Below, piece after piece: positions 1 to 12,500 of a DNA stretch of 51,739 nt (positions within the stretch are counted from its first letter, which is position 1; every line of letters starts with the position of its first letter). The stretch is from Gnetum montanum (lineage: Eukaryota; Streptophyta; Gnetopsida; Gnetales; Gnetaceae): contig MNCI01030955.1 in the NCBI GenBank assembly GCA_015680685.1, positions 272,428-324,166 of the forward strand. The letters are read 5' to 3'. The position numbers were made by a program, and so were the translations under genes. Under the pieces are notes generated by a model. That model was given only the letters and a program-made list of their open reading frames with translations. It did not search any database and was not told the DNA's origin.

Positions 1-2445
1 GAAATGATTATGAGCCACATAGTGCACCTATTCATTGGAGAACTAACGAATTATACAATGAAGAAGATTGGAGTGATCCACCATATGAAGGGGTTTTTCA
101 TGACCATGGCCACCCTAACGACACTTAAAGACTACATTCACCTAAGGTAGAAAATCTTGAAAAAGATGACATCAGTCCTAAACTAGGGGAGGACTCAAGG
201 CCTAAGACCTCCTTATTACTTAGAAATGATAAAACAAGGGACCATGAGGAACATTATAGAAGCCATGGCTATCCTACGAGTTCCTCCTTTTCATCTTCCC
301 CCTCAACTTCAATGTCTAGTTCTGACAAAGATGAATGTAGGTATAGGGATAGAGCTCCACAAAATGGTCAGAGTAAAAGCAAAAATCAAACCCATAGACA
401 CACTCAAGTTCATCAACATGAACACAAGTCCCATTGTCACCATTGATCAAATAGAGATTTTAATCCCAACTTGTTTGATGATGATAAACCCCTGTTAGTC
501 CCTAAAATCCTAATGCACATCACAGAAGTCATTAAGATATCTTACAAGCATTGCAAGAAGAGTCAAATACCTAAGCTCAACTTGAATAATATTCCAAAAT
601 TTGTAGGAGGCTATGATTCAAATCCACAACATCATTTACAAGCTTTCTATGATGCTTGTGTGCTCAACAATGTGGACAATGAATGGTAAAATCTTAAGCT
701 CTTTCCTAGAACACTAATCGATAAAGCCAAAGTATGGTATAGATCATTGGAATCAAATTCAATCAAACAATGGTCAACCATGTTAGAACTTTTCACTAAA
801 AGATACTAGACCTATGCACAAGTGTCGGCCTTGAGGAGACAAATCCACAGATGGAAACAAGAACAATAGGAACCCTTGAACATGGCCTTAGATAGATACT
901 ATGCCTTACTAAATAAATGTCCAAGTCATAAGTTCTCTAAGAAAGAGCAAACACTCCACATTATAGATGGGCTTAGCAATGAAACAAGGGTGAACCTTGG
1001 AAAGTATTCCCAAGGACAACTATTTAAGCTCCAAGGCCACTATGTCAAAGAACTAATAAAGCATTTGGTGAAAGAAGAGAGAGAATTATCTAAATAGAAT
1101 AATGCTAAAGCATTTTAGTAGTACCCAACTCTAGAAACAACAAGGGTCCAAAACTACAATGATGAGGAAACAACTAATTCTAAAAGGTTGATATTGTCCC
1201 AACCTTTGCCAATATAGAAATTGATAGATGAAATTGAGGTAAAGCTTAACAAGATGATTGTATGGGAAAATGAACAAAGTGTGAACTTAGAAGATACTAT
1301 TGGGGAGAGGGTCATCCAAGATAAACTTGGAAATAAAAACAAATAGAGGGCACAGAAATTAGAAATAGTTAAGAACACTATTTGGAAATCGAGGAGAAAG
1401 GCTAAGGGTAACGAGGCCAAAGGCTCAACTCCAGATAATGAGGATGGATGTGATGTCTATTTATATAACCATCCAAAGGGCCATTTCCCAATCTTGTCAC
1501 ATCTATATGAGCATTGGGCAGGGAAATTGCATCCAAAATTTGTACAAAGGTATTGATTTAGACACATCCCTATTCCACAAGGTAATTATGGACAACCCCA
1601 TAACCCATTGTACTATCCTGAGGGAAGCTATTTCCAGCCTCAACACTTTGCTCCACCATAGTGGCAAAACTCACAGGCCTAGGGAAGGCCACCATCTAGC
1701 CAACCACATCCTCCTTGTCCACCAAAACCAATGCCTACTATGTTCAACATCCTATTTCTCCAACAAATTCTGAATCATTTGCTTTTGATTACCATTATCA
1801 CTCTCTTGAGCACCATCGATCCATGTCTTCTCTTAATGGATCACCACCTCATACTTCTCAGACTTCTCATCACCCTTGGTATTCTCATCCTTCACCTCCT
1901 TCTAGATCACCATTAGATGTATTAGATAGTTTCACACCACTATGCTGACCAATGGATGTAACTTGTGTTGCTACTATTAATGAAAGAAAGTTTCCTATGC
2001 AATGTTGGAAGCATACCCTTCTTTAGGCATGATCATAAGAAGAAGAATCACACTTCTGAACCTACTCCATCCTCTAAACTAGCCCAAGGTCAACTTGTTG
2101 ACACACCTTCCTTAGCTCCACCAACCACCATTGTCACTATTCCTAGGCCTCCACCTCACACTTGAACATCCACACCATCTAATGAATTCACCAATGTGAA
2201 GGGACACACAAATCCATGCATACTACCATATAGTCAAGGGTGCCATAGTGGGCCAAATTTTCCTCATAATGTACACACACCATCTAACCTACCCCACTAT
2301 GCTTTCAGTAATTAGGTGTGTGACCAACTATTTCTCTACCTAGCCACCATACCACCAATAGATACCTATTGGCTGGGGCATGATGAGCCCCTAACATTTC
2401 ATACATGCATGGATCCTATTCATCCACCTATTAATCCTAGCTGCG
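1..2445 (+). pseudogene. E1 gag, decayed (Athila-like Ty3/gypsy)
   Basis: This is the capsid polyprotein of an LTR retrotransposon, broken by many stops and some frameshifts. The window begins just inside the N-terminus: the first bases align with positions a few codons after the gag ATG of the E4 copy at 43044. The capsid domain is readable at about 580-1097: a NNIPKFVGGYDSNPQHHLQAF segment, then FPRTLIDKAKVWYRSL, which is the typical retrotransposon gag core around A-x-x-W-Y. A stretch near 1440-1530 reads C-D-V-Y...GHFP...H where a zinc knuckle would be expected, but the cysteines are not canonical. A Pro/Gln-rich tail follows to about 1780. Most stops are TAG or TGA and can be explained by single transitions. 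No protease or polymerase follows; the gag runs straight into the spacer, as in E4. Confidence 0.85.
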
Positions 2446-3864
2446 ACCAAATGTTTAGTTGTGGGGGTCACCCCCCATTCTAATTTCCAGGATTCTTAAG
2501 TGTTATTTTATCTTTTTGTTTTATGATTTTTTTGTTATTTCTCTATTTCTTTTACTTTTTCTAATTGTTGTTTTCAATCTTTCGTTATAATCTTGATCAT
2601 GAATAAGTTGAACATGTTTTCCATTCAAGTGAGGTTTTTCTCTATGTTGCCTAGTCATAAGGGACTAATTATTTGGACATTGAGACCATGACATCCATCC
2701 ACCCATTCCATTAATAAGAGGTTCATGCTCTAGTCACAATGGTAATATTTTTTTCTTATCATCTAACTATAAATAATTTGATAATCATTGTGTCTGGAGA
2801 GATGAGTGAAGGACTAATGTGGAATGATAAGGGTATGACATCAAGGGGATTCATAGATTCTCTTTGGCTACTTCTGTATGTTCTATCATGTTGCTGAGGT
2901 TGTAACTATATCCTTGTAGAGCTAACAAAAAATGGGAGTAAGAGCAACTCAAAATGGCACTAAATAAGCTTTTTTGGATCCCACTGGAAAGACATGTACC
3001 CATGCTTGAAGGTAGGTGACTTCATAGAGCCAAACATGAATCGAAAAAAAAAGAAAGAAAAAGAGAGAAGAAAAGAAAGAGAAAAACAAAAGAAAGGAAG
3101 AGAGTAAGCCATCATGATGCTCCTCCCTTGCTCCTTCCTTGAACAAAACACCAAGTGATGTTACTCCTTGCAACTTTGATAGGCTTATGGTTGTTTGTCA
3201 ATGGGATGAAGTGATGCGATGTCATTGTAATGTGGTATGGACTTGGTCTAGAACTTGGAAGCTAGACACATGGTTATTTAATCACTAATTACACACAAGA
3301 TTCCATTGTGACCATCATTAGAAACCTCATGTCTCGATTTTGATGATCCCTTCTACCATCCATCTCATCTCATTGTTCGAGTGTTCATAACTTATGATTG
3401 GTGTAATGTAGCATTATTATCTCAACTTGGTGGTTTTAACATGTGTGTTTTATTCACAACTATATGTTGCATTCAACTTCTCTAGTGCCTACAAACATTA
3501 GAGGTGCAGTTCCAGAAGGGCATCATAAGCTAGAGCTTGCTTTGGGGAGGACCCACTTGTGTAACTTTTGTAACTTGTCCCTATTGCACATGATGCATTA
3601 TTTTACATCATCAAACTACTTACCTAAGTGCACTATCCTTTCCCTTAACATTTTAATCAATTATTCCTTAACAATCATTGTACATCCTTTGTCCTAGCCC
3701 CTTTTCACAAATTTTCATATATGATCCCACCATGACATACTTTTGGTGCCTCAAAAATTAATTTTCTAAATACTCCAAAGCTTCCAATTCAATTTCCAAT
3801 CCTTCCTTACATATCAAAAATTTCTTATTTCCACTCAGTCCTTGCATTCAATGAATTTTGGTGG
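2446..3864 (+). mobile_element. E1 non-coding spacer between gag and ORF2
   Basis: No supported gene lies here. The block starts with a GTGGGGGTCACCCC segment and T-rich DNA. From about 2620 to 3600 it aligns by eye with 45700-46640 in E4 and, more weakly, with 36400-37340 in E2; shared landmarks are a GTGAGGTTTTTCTCTATGTT segment, ATCCATCCACCCATTCCATT and GGACCCACTTG. Conservation in three copies without an open frame suggests structural or regulatory content, or simply common descent. In Athila-type elements a long spacer after pol is usual; here pol itself is absent. Confidence 0.7.
3040..3107. repeat. Purine-rich (A/G) low-complexity tract
   Basis: About 65 bases of nearly pure A and G inside the E1 spacer. 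The corresponding place in E4 (about 46130-46150) has only a short A/G run, so the tract expanded in E1. The open frames rich in Phe and Ser on the opposite strand here are composition artefacts. Confidence 0.8.
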
Positions 3865-3960
3865 GAACGTAGTATTGTGTACATGATATCGTGTTTAATG
3901 CAATACCAGGTACCCGATATTAGGTACGCAATATCGCATCTCCCCTACCTATATATACTC
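3865..3960 (+). promoter_or_regulatory. E1 internal promoter-like block upstream of ORF2
   Basis: A cluster of short words (GTACATGATATCGTG, GGTACCCGATATT, AATATCG) is followed by a TATATATA box at 3950. The 15-mer GTACATGATATCGTG recurs exactly in the U3 of this element's own 3' LTR (7368-7382), also followed by a TATA box (7431). This looks like a second copy of the LTR promoter architecture about 480 bp before the ORF2 start. Transcription from it is inferred only. Confidence 0.55.
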
Positions 3961-4440
3961 ACAACCTCATTCACTTCAAGTTCATTTCTCTCATTTGACA
4001 CTAGGGGAGTTGTTGAGATTTTCCCTTGCAACTTCGAGCTTTACATATTCATCTTCCAAGCACAATATCTTGCTCCTTAACATTCCGATATCAACTCTGT
4101 TCTATCCTAGTTGAACCCAGAGTGTTCCACTTAGTCATGGGGGAGTACTATAGTGGGACGTGCACAAAAGTTTTTCAAAATTTGCCATCGTTAAAAGGAT
4201 ATTATAGGGGTAAGAAATTCAATGTTTTAATGCCAAGCTAATCTCTATCAATCACCCAGGCCACACAAATGATTGTAAGGTCAATAATAACACCCTTTGG
4301 AGCCACTTCTCAAAAATAATTTTAACTCTAAAAATCACACTACACAATTATGGATTGTTAATTAATGTAATGAGTAAGGTATGAATTGATAAAAATCTCT
4401 TTACACAACCTTAGTAAGAATGATTTTTGTGTGATTATAG

Positions 4441-7219
4441 ATGGCCCCAAAAAGAGGAGATCAAGTAGGACCTACCCAAGGAGTAGCTAAATTCCTGAGA
4501 GGAGGTAGAGGCTAAGAACTTTATGTAGAACATGCAAAGTAGGAGGCCCACTCATTCAACATTCATTAGGAAACCCCTACAATAGTGTAATCTAGCCATG
4601 TAGAAGGTGGTGAAGTTAGAGTCCTAGAACCAGGGCAACATCTTATGTTGTCCTCTAAATGTCTTCAAGCCATTTAGGAGAAGTCCACCTTTGCAGCTAT
4701 GATCATGAAGCTCAATTTTGGGCCTTTCACTGAGTTTTCCCCTAAACTAGTGAAGACTCAACTTAAGGTGTCTTCACTATGGCTAATTCTCTCAAAAAGT
4801 GGTGATTGGTATTTGGGTGAAATAGACCAATTCTGGCATGATAAGGAGGAAGGCACTATTACCAATATAGGTGGCATTTCTATTGATTTTTTTGCAAATG
4901 CCATTGTAGAGGTTCAAAATCTTCCAAACATAGGACCAAAAGTTGCTCATTTGTCCACTCACTTAGACGTAGACGCACGAAAATTATGGTTAAAATGGGC
5001 TTATGACAAAAAGAATAAATTTTATGGAGAATTAACCTTGGAAGAGAGGATTTCCTTTAAGATTGACACTTATCACATTTTCTCCACCAAAGGTTTAAAC
5101 AAATTATCTACTTATGTGGTGAGGGATACTGTGATTTTTATGGGAAAGTTTAATGTGAAATTTCCCCATTTATATCTAATAGAAACATTAAGGTAATTTG
5201 AAGAAAGAAAGATAGGGAAGCTTGTCTTGCTTTTCCCTTATCTTATCAGGAAGCTATGCAAATGTGCTGGAATCTTGGGCTACATGAATGATGTTCCTAG
5301 GAAAGCCCAAAATGCTTCATATGCTAAACTGCTCAAATCGTTGGTGCCAAGGAAAGATGTTGGTGAGAAATTGGAGAAAGAGGAAGAGCAAACAGTTGGA
5401 CCCACTACACCTCAAATGGCAAGACCCAACCAATAATAGGAAGCAAGGCCCAGCACATAACCCATAAGCCAATAAGTCCAACAATCACCACCACCACAAC
5501 AAAACTATTGGTCATCTATCAATCACCTATGAATAATCGCTGAGATGGTCAGTTGGGGAAGTTGTGATGCCAAAAACCTATTTAGAGTCATTGATGATGT
5601 TGTAAAATCCACTATTTTTGTCAACCCTGGAAGTGAACATATTTCATTGATTTTAGGAGGAGAGACCCAATGGTCTTAGCAAATCTTTGGGAATGTTGCA
5701 TCCTTCTAGGTTAGATTAGAAAGTGGTGAAGGTGCCACGGTTGTGGTCATGCAGCACCAAGATGTAGCAAGTGTAGTAGAGATGGTCACAGACCACATCA
5801 AAGAATCATTTAACATCCCTGTTCTGCCACTAGTAGATTTCATGCAAGCACGTGATGCTCAAGTTTTGGCCGATTCCCCAATGACTCTTGCGGAACATGA
5901 GGATGTTTTGGATCGCTTTCTACAAATAGGACAAGTTATGACATCCTTGTTTGACATCCCCCAAGATGTCACAGTAGCACAATTAGACCTCATTTTCACC
6001 AAAGGAAAATTGGTCATGGATGAAGTTAGGATCGAGCATGTCGAAGTAGAATTGCAAAGATTGCAAGAAAAGCTCATCACCCTACAAGCTGAACGAACGA
6101 ATCCTTCCCAATTTACCATAGCTAATCAATTAGACATTTTCATAATTGAGCAACTGAATAAATTGTTGAAAGAAAATGAAAAAGTGGCAAGGGAGAAAGA
6201 ATAGGTTGATTAGGATGCTTCAAAAGCACAAGCTCAAACGTATGCACATGCTAAAGCTCTCAAGGCCTTATAAGAGGAGAATAAACTACTTGCTATTGAA
6301 AATATTTGGTTGATGGTAGTTGAGAAAAAAAAGAACATTCTCAAAGAAAGTTTCCAAAAAATGCAAGAACAACTAGTTTGGGTCAACCAAGACATAAATC
6401 ACTTGGCCAAAGAGAATAGAATCCTCTCCATGGAGGAGGTCTACACCATCCATCAAAAGATGACAATAAAAAATAAGTGCATGGTAAAATGAGACGAAGA
6501 AGCATCAGAAGTTAAAAGAATACTTTCATGATCAGGTGGGGATGTATAAGGAAATCATCAAAAAAGAGATCCATATAGCTAAGGCTCACATTAATACTTT
6601 CAGTGTTCAACACATTGACTAGTGAACTGTATTGGATACTTATGCCTTCGTCGACCAAGTAGAACTAAAAAGTTGTAACCTATAGATTTAGGACTTAATA
6701 GAGTACATGGAGTTGGCAAATCTGCAATATGCCAACTTGGCCATGTTAATAGTAGGGCACCCAAGAACTAAACTAGAGAAGTAGGTAGCTACCACTTATG
6801 CTACATATGAAATAGAGTTTGTGGAACATAAGAAAACATTGCAAAAATTAGAAGTTGCAAACTCTAAATTAGAAGTGGTCAAAACAAGCTACCCCAACCA
6901 AAAGGATGTAGCAGCAAAATTGGCTCAATGGCTAACAAATTACTAGGAATTATGAGACAAAGCCAGAGTCTATGAGAAGGAATGACAATAGTTTGTTGCA
7001 TGGTATGTCAAAGCAAACCAAATGTTTCCATAGCTACCATGTCCATGGGATGTTCCAGCTCCATCAAACATTGGAACATTAGCATGGACTATGCATGATC
7101 CTTGGATAGAAGAAGAGAAACTATAGGCACTTGTTACCCATAAACAATCTCAGAAGCCTACAGGGTTAGACAAAGGGAAAGCACTAATGGAGGAACTACC
7201 ACCTCTGGGAACCACATGA
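4441..7219 (+). pseudogene. E1 ORF2: accessory protein, N-terminal domain plus long coiled coil
   Basis: This extra sense ORF lies between the spacer and the 3' LTR, where Athila elements carry an env-like ORF. It starts MAPKRGDQVGPTQG, directly after TTATAG, which could be a splice acceptor. Open segments are 4699-5196 (165 aa, SSLWLILSKSGDWYLGEID..., globular) and 5743-6204 (153 aa, heptad-like, rich in Leu, Glu and Gln). Helical and Lys/Glu-rich coding sequence continues through several stops to the C-terminus ELPPLGTT-stop. The same order and the same C-terminal motif occur at 38015-40540 and 47070-48351, so this is an element gene, not chance. I do not recognise a catalytic domain. Its function is unknown; a DNA- or particle-binding role is possible but unsupported. 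Confidence 0.6.
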
Positions 7220-7333
7220 GTTCCAACATTTTGCATTTTGTATTCTATGCTTTGTGTTAAAGTTTTGTGTTTCCCATACTGTGGCATGGTTAGTAAAAAC
7301 TTGAGGATGAGTTTTTCCTTAGTCGTGGGGGTA

Positions 7334-8134
7334 TGATGAATTGTAGTTTTCCAGGCCCTGATATTGGGTACATGATATCGTGACCTAGATATGATACCAT
7401 ATACACAATATCATGATTCTTGTGTTAGCTTATAAATACAACACTTAGGAACATAGTGAGATTATTATTAGATCATTAGAGAGTTATAAGTTTTTTCTTT
7501 TTGGTAGTTTAGTTTTCAATTTTTTCTTCCAAGCTAGTTATTCTTAGTGCATGCCCACAGTGTGATGTTTGTAATTATATGACACCTTTGTTCAAGTGTG
7601 ACGTACTTGGACATGTGCATGATCGACAATAATGATTGAGATTACTTTCATAATTGTAGCATTCACTTAGATTAATTTCATTGTTTTAATTATGTAATGC
7701 CTTATTTAGTTAAAAATTGATTTATTGTTATTTACTTTTCCTATCATTAAGTAGAATGTGTATGCCTTAATAACAAGCATTTAAGTGCGAATACTTGGCA
7801 TGCCCAACAATAATTCCACAAAGTCCAAGATGTGTATGGATGGTTAAGGATGGATACCATCGCCATAGGCTAATTTAGGTTTTGCTTTTATTATTAATTT
7901 AGTCAATTTATCTTTTTTTTTATCAAGAGTAACAAGTTAGGAAAACATCATATGCCTCACTTTGGACTAAACCATACATGACAAAGCTACTACTAGTCCA
8001 GGTGGGAAGACAATGAACTGCGATCAATGTATAACTAGTCCAGGTGCTACAACTAGTCCATCCATGGAGTTCAACTGGATCATGTGTACATGCTTATATT
8101 TTTATGGTTGAGTGTAGGGGTACCTTGCCTCTCA
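7334..8134 (+). mobile_element. E1 3' LTR
   Basis: It begins TGATGAATTG right after a purine-rich PPT (GTCGTGGGGGTA) and ends GCCTCTCA. E4's LTR at 48541-49421 has the same start (TGATGAGTCAC), the same PPT and the same end (GCCGCTCA). Length is about 801 bp. A TATAAATA box lies at 7431-7438, after the ATATC-type words. Directly after the CA the sequence is the protease of T3, so E1 inserted into T3. The 5' LTR lies outside the window. Confidence 0.8.
7431..7438 (+). promoter_or_regulatory. E1 LTR TATA box
   Basis: TATAAATA about 97 bp into the LTR. The same octamer occurs in the E4 LTR (48667) and the E2 LTR (40921), at comparable places. Confidence 0.65.
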
Positions 8135-9340
8135 TCACATGACCTTCCTAAGATCAAGTTGAAGCCAGGTGTCTCTTCAACCACCAGGAAGCTAGTAGAT
8201 TTAAGAAATTTCTCACTAGCTATGAAATCCAAGGAGATAGAACCTTGCACTACTGCTCATGATCCATTAAATGACTCAAGTGCTAAGGTACTTGTTTCTT
8301 GGATATTCAAGATTAATCCTAGCTTGTTAATAATGGAAAACGTTACCATATTAGTTGCAACCCCATCATCTACATGAACATGATGAACCTTGTACCTACC
8401 AACATGTATAGTAATGAGGAGAGAAGCAAATAATACTTCTCCATTTCTAGAGTCAATCTTCATCTCATTGTCATGAAAGTTGAGCATTGGTTGATGCTTG
8501 TTTTCCTTAAGTGAATCTTACTCAATGATAAAGTGGATTGTTCCTTTATTGTTAGGCATGTCTTTACTTATAAGGATAGAAGTCAACACTTAAGCTAGTG
8601 CATCCCTATGAGTAGGAGAAGTCATGACACAGTCATACAAGTTTGGTGATCTGTTCTTTTGTTTCAGTGATCATTTGGCTTGTTCCATTGTTATAAGGAA
8701 ATTCTTTCCCTTGGCATGTAATGTTTCAGCCTTAGTGGTCTTAACTTCCTCCATCCTTCCTAGAGTTTGTGCTTGTGTTTTGATGTATGTGCCTTGGGCC
8801 CCTTGTTCATAGGTGTAGCTAGTCTTGGTGTAGGCCTCAGTTGATCAACCTACTTTGAACCCTTTTGTATTTGGTTACCTTTAGTGAACTTTATCATTGA
8901 TTTGGTGATAGGTTTCTTTCATCGCCATTGTGGTTATGATTTCTTGCTAACCTCTAAGTTGTGGGTCACTATAGGTGGGCTTTGATCATGGGTTATCATT
9001 GTTTTACTTGTTGAAGGTGAAGGGACCTAGATAACAAATGGTTCCTTAACATTACAATGATTAGTGACTTGTGGTCTTGGTTGTGAATTTAATGCCATTG
9101 AAGATGGGACATGTATGATGAAAAGCTTCTTAGGGGCTAGAGGAGGTGGTACCCACATGATAAAGGGCTTTCTAGGCTTATTGTTTTGGGCCTAAGGTGT
9201 TTCTTTGATAAAAAATGGTTTCCTAGGAGGATTAGACCATTTGGTCTCCATGAATGAGGCTATAGTGTAGGAGATATTGCTGGTGCTTAGAGAGTTGGGC
9301 TCATTAAACACCAACTCTCCATGGTTAATCATCTTCTATA
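8135..9340 (-). pseudogene. T3 protease and gag-PR linker (Tat-like)
   Basis: The reverse strand reads a retropepsin: KVHHVHVDDGVATNMV (active-site D-D-G region), then LGLILNIQETS, and after a stop GFNLILGRS close to 8140, matching the ILGRxW motif of T1's protease at 29702-30119. The reading is cut at about 8135-8139 by the end of the E1 LTR. Upstream (8500-9340) is a Pro/Lys-rich linker full of stops that resembles the T1 linker in position and length. This is an old remnant with no usable frame. Confidence 0.7.
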
Positions 9341-9664
9341 GGTCATCCTCTAATGCTAGGAAAAAATTAGTGTCATGACTAGCCATTTAATGATAATGGC
9401 AATACCTATCTAGTTTGAAATACTTTGGTAGCTTTAGATCATCTTTGATCTCTATCGTTGGGTCTATAGCTATGTCACAAAGATGATTGTGCCTCTTATA
9501 AGCATCTTTGGAAAATTTCTTATGTTGTGTGTGATTGTCTTTAAGCAACTATTCTAAAAGCTTAGAGGGATTCATAGGTAACCTTGTGTACTTAGACCTA
9601 TTCTTACGTCCAAAGTTTTTTGTTGGTTGATTTTGAGGATCATTAAACTTAGAAGGAGAGGGAT
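9341..9664 (-). pseudogene. T3 gag zinc-finger region
   Basis: On the reverse strand a finger reads F-K-L-D-R-Y-C-H-Y-H ... S-H-D-T-N-F-F-L-A-L-E-D-D-L, matching the Tat-type gag motif C-x-Y-H-x(3)-G-H-x-T-x2-C-x2-L-K seen in T0 (about 17600-17665) and T1 (about 31215-31290). The last Cys is replaced by Phe. Several stops interrupt it. Confidence 0.6.
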
Positions 9665-10925
9665 GAATAAGTTCCCCAAATCAAAAATTCTTCAACACAA
9701 ATTACACACAATTTTATGTGGTTTTCTAATTTGGGTCCACACTATAGGGTAGATCACTTGCACACCTTTAAACTTTGTTCCTCTCAAAATGTGATTTGAA
9801 AGATACCACACCCTATATAGCTCTAAGCTTCACTCTAGAGTGATTCATTGCCATGAACCCACTCAACTCTATAGGGTTCTAAAAATCTTAGAATGTGGTT
9901 TCTTGTATCCCAAAACCTTTACAACTTGAGCTTTGCTTTGGAGTGTTTGTGGTGCTACACCAATACTTAATCCCATAGGATCCCAACAAACTCAAGGACG
10001 ATGCCTTCTAGTGAGAAGTACATCAACCCCAATAGAACAATAAAAGAGAAACAAAAATTATAAGGAAAGGAAGTGAATAATTTGCTAGTACTTGTACTTT
10101 GAGGTACAACATAATTGATTAATGCAATAGTACAAAAGATAGTATAATGAAGTACACAAAATAATAGAATAATATGCACAATGATTGCTTGATATTGACA
10201 CTTGCTTTCACACAAAAAACTTGCTCATTTTCCAAGAGAATGAAGTCTTCTTATAGCCTTGATGTTTTTGAAATTACCTTGGAATTTGTACAATGGCTAT
10301 CTAATGACTTGGGAAGACATCTCCTTCAAGATTTGGACATCTCACTATTCAGACCTGAATTCAAGGTAGACATCTCATACTTAGGGATGATGTCTTCTAG
10401 GAGATGTCTACATGTAGACATTTTCTCTAGATGGTAGACATCTATTATTTTTCTCAACCATCTTCTCTAGTTCTTTTGTACTTCAGCCATGACGTCTACT
10501 ACTTCTTGGAGACATCTTCTCAACATTTGGGCTTTTCTTCTTAAGGCTTCCTTTCATTGATTTGGCTCATCCCTAATCTTGGAAACTTCTTCATTTTTTT
10601 GTAGTCTTCATCTTTTTCCTTGCTTCAATTTTTGTAATGAAGTATTTTTTCCAAGCTCTTCTTGAGTACTTGTTGTCTATGATGTCCATGATATCCATTT
10701 TTTCTTGAGTCCTTGTAGTTTTCACTTGGTCATTATTTTGTAGATCTCATTTCTTGAGTCTTAATCCATATTCAACAAGTCCTTGTTATCTCCATTTTGA
10801 CATCTCTTTGTAGATGCCATTTCTTGGGCTCTCTTTATGGTCTTCATGTTCTTGTCCTATAAACACAACAATCATACAAACATCCTTGTTCTCCATTTTT
10901 CTTAAGGTTTTGACATACCAAAAGG
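9665..10925. mobile_element. Unidentified ~1.26 kb segment interrupting T3 gag
   Basis: Zinc finger and capsid region are about 0.5 kb apart in T1 but about 1.7 kb apart in T3; the excess is this segment. It has no recognisable protein. It holds many copies of GACATCT/AGATGTC and an 18-nt perfect palindrome at 10404-10421, and on the reverse strand a TATAAGAAG near 10250. It could be a solo LTR, but I found no convincing TG...CA ends or target duplication, so borders are approximate. Confidence 0.4.
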
Positions 10926-11790
10926 TCAAAAAATTTGGGACATAGGAAATGGATGGTTTTGATGATATAGAAGATGTATTTCATGGTAGTAATTCCCACC
11001 TCTCTACTTGTTTTGAATCCTTGGATATTGTAGCTGTGGTTGTATGTTCTTACTTGGTTTTATCCCTATTCCTCCTCACATGTTTGTTTTTATATCCCAT
11101 ATAGGCAAGTTCATTACTTGCTTTAACTACCTCCTCAATGTTCTTCGTTTGTGAGAAGGCTTGGGCTAGTCACTAGGACTTTAGGTAGTAGATCTTGGAC
11201 TTAATGATGTCATTTATTGATCCCTTAAAGATGGCAAGAAGTGAATTTTAGAGGTAGGCTCTAGAATCTTGTCAAGTGTTGAATTCCACGTCTAAATAAA
11301 CCTTTTGATTAGTTCAAGTAACCCATGCTTCACCTTCATCAATTGATCCAATGTAGCATCAAACTTCAAGTTGTATCTAAAGCAATTGGTAGATTGGTTT
11401 ATTAAGTCCTCAAGAAAAGAGATGGAACCTCTAGGAAAGGTTTGGTACCAATCTAGCACCTTCTTCTAAAGAAACATAGGGAAAATCCTTAGTATCATAT
11501 GTGGCCAAGCTTGCAAAAAGAGGCACTCAGACTAGAAGATGACTAGATGTGTTGGCATCCCTTTCACCATTGTATTTGGAGAAGTCTAGTATGGACAAGC
11601 CTATGGGTAATGTTATTTGAGGTACAATAGGGCTTATAGGATCATCTTGGTAAAAGTATAGAACCTTGATTTTCTAATTTGTATTAGTTGAGCTTTTGCA
11701 GCTCTTTGATAAGATCTTGAACCATTTGGAAGGCTTGATCCAAGCCTTAGTTATGAACATGTTTATGCCATCAGGCTCCATTTTTCATAT
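10926..11790 (-). pseudogene. T3 gag capsid region
   Basis: The reverse strand matches T1 gag segment by segment: LLAIFKGSINDIIKSKIYYL near 11170-11230 against LLTILKGSVNDFFKSKLYYL in T1, and further capsid pieces to about 11790. Many stops and small indels are present. The N-terminal part is replaced by the E2 LTR on the right. Confidence 0.65.
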
Positions 11791-11799
11791 CAATTTTTG

Positions 11800-12496
11800 G
11801 TCATTTTTCTAATCAAAGTAGTGAAGCTTTTGTCATTTCTTCCTTTCAAAGTTAGAATATTTTCTAAGTGCCTATAGAAGGAGTCTAAATGTGTATTTTT
11901 CTTTGTTCAAGCACTGATGTACCTAAGCGTAGTAGTGTGATGGGAATAAAATGAACTCTTTTGATAATCCTTGCAGCACTAAGAATAGATTAATATTTTT
12001 TTTAATGCATTTTACTTTTTTACTCTTTACTTTAATGCATTTCAGTTAAGCAATTTATTTCTAGTTGTTAATGAACATGAGCATGACCACTTCGAGCATT
12101 CATATAGTACCTAGTAACCTAGCAACGCTTCATGTTTGGTAACCTAGCAATGCTATATGTGTTCAAGGTGTATTCAGGAAAGTGCAGTAGTTCCTTATGT
12201 TAGGCTAAATAGGTAGTAAATGAATTAGATTTTAAATTATTGTACTCTTCATTCTTGTTAAAGGTGATCACATCTATAAAACATAAAATGATAACAAATC
12301 ATATACATCAATTACACTTAAACCATACCCTTGAATCTCACAAGTGTAGTTGGGAAGACAATGAATGTTCTCAATGCCACTTCACTTCCTACAAGAGCTA
12401 GTGTATTAGATAACTATAGGTCCATAAAATTTGACTAGATTAGGCATAATGCCTTAGTGATTCATATGGCTGGGCATAGGGACACCTCACCACTCA
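11800..12496 (+). mobile_element. E2 5' LTR, 5'-truncated
   Basis: From about 11850 this aligns with 41000-41639, the 3' LTR of E2: shared AATATTTTC...TAAGTGCC...ATAG, GTACCTAA and CTTCGAGCAT. These words differ from the E1/E4 LTRs, so it belongs with the LTR at 40780. It ends CCACTCA at 12496 and is followed four bases later by a primer binding site. The U3 and TATA box are missing. Confidence 0.65.
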
Positions 12497-12500
12497 TAAG

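Noticed and set aside
2949-3173. Reverse-strand frame rich in Phe/Ser/Leu that looks like a membrane protein
   Set aside because: It is the complement of the A/G low-complexity tract in the E1 spacer and is not kept in E4.
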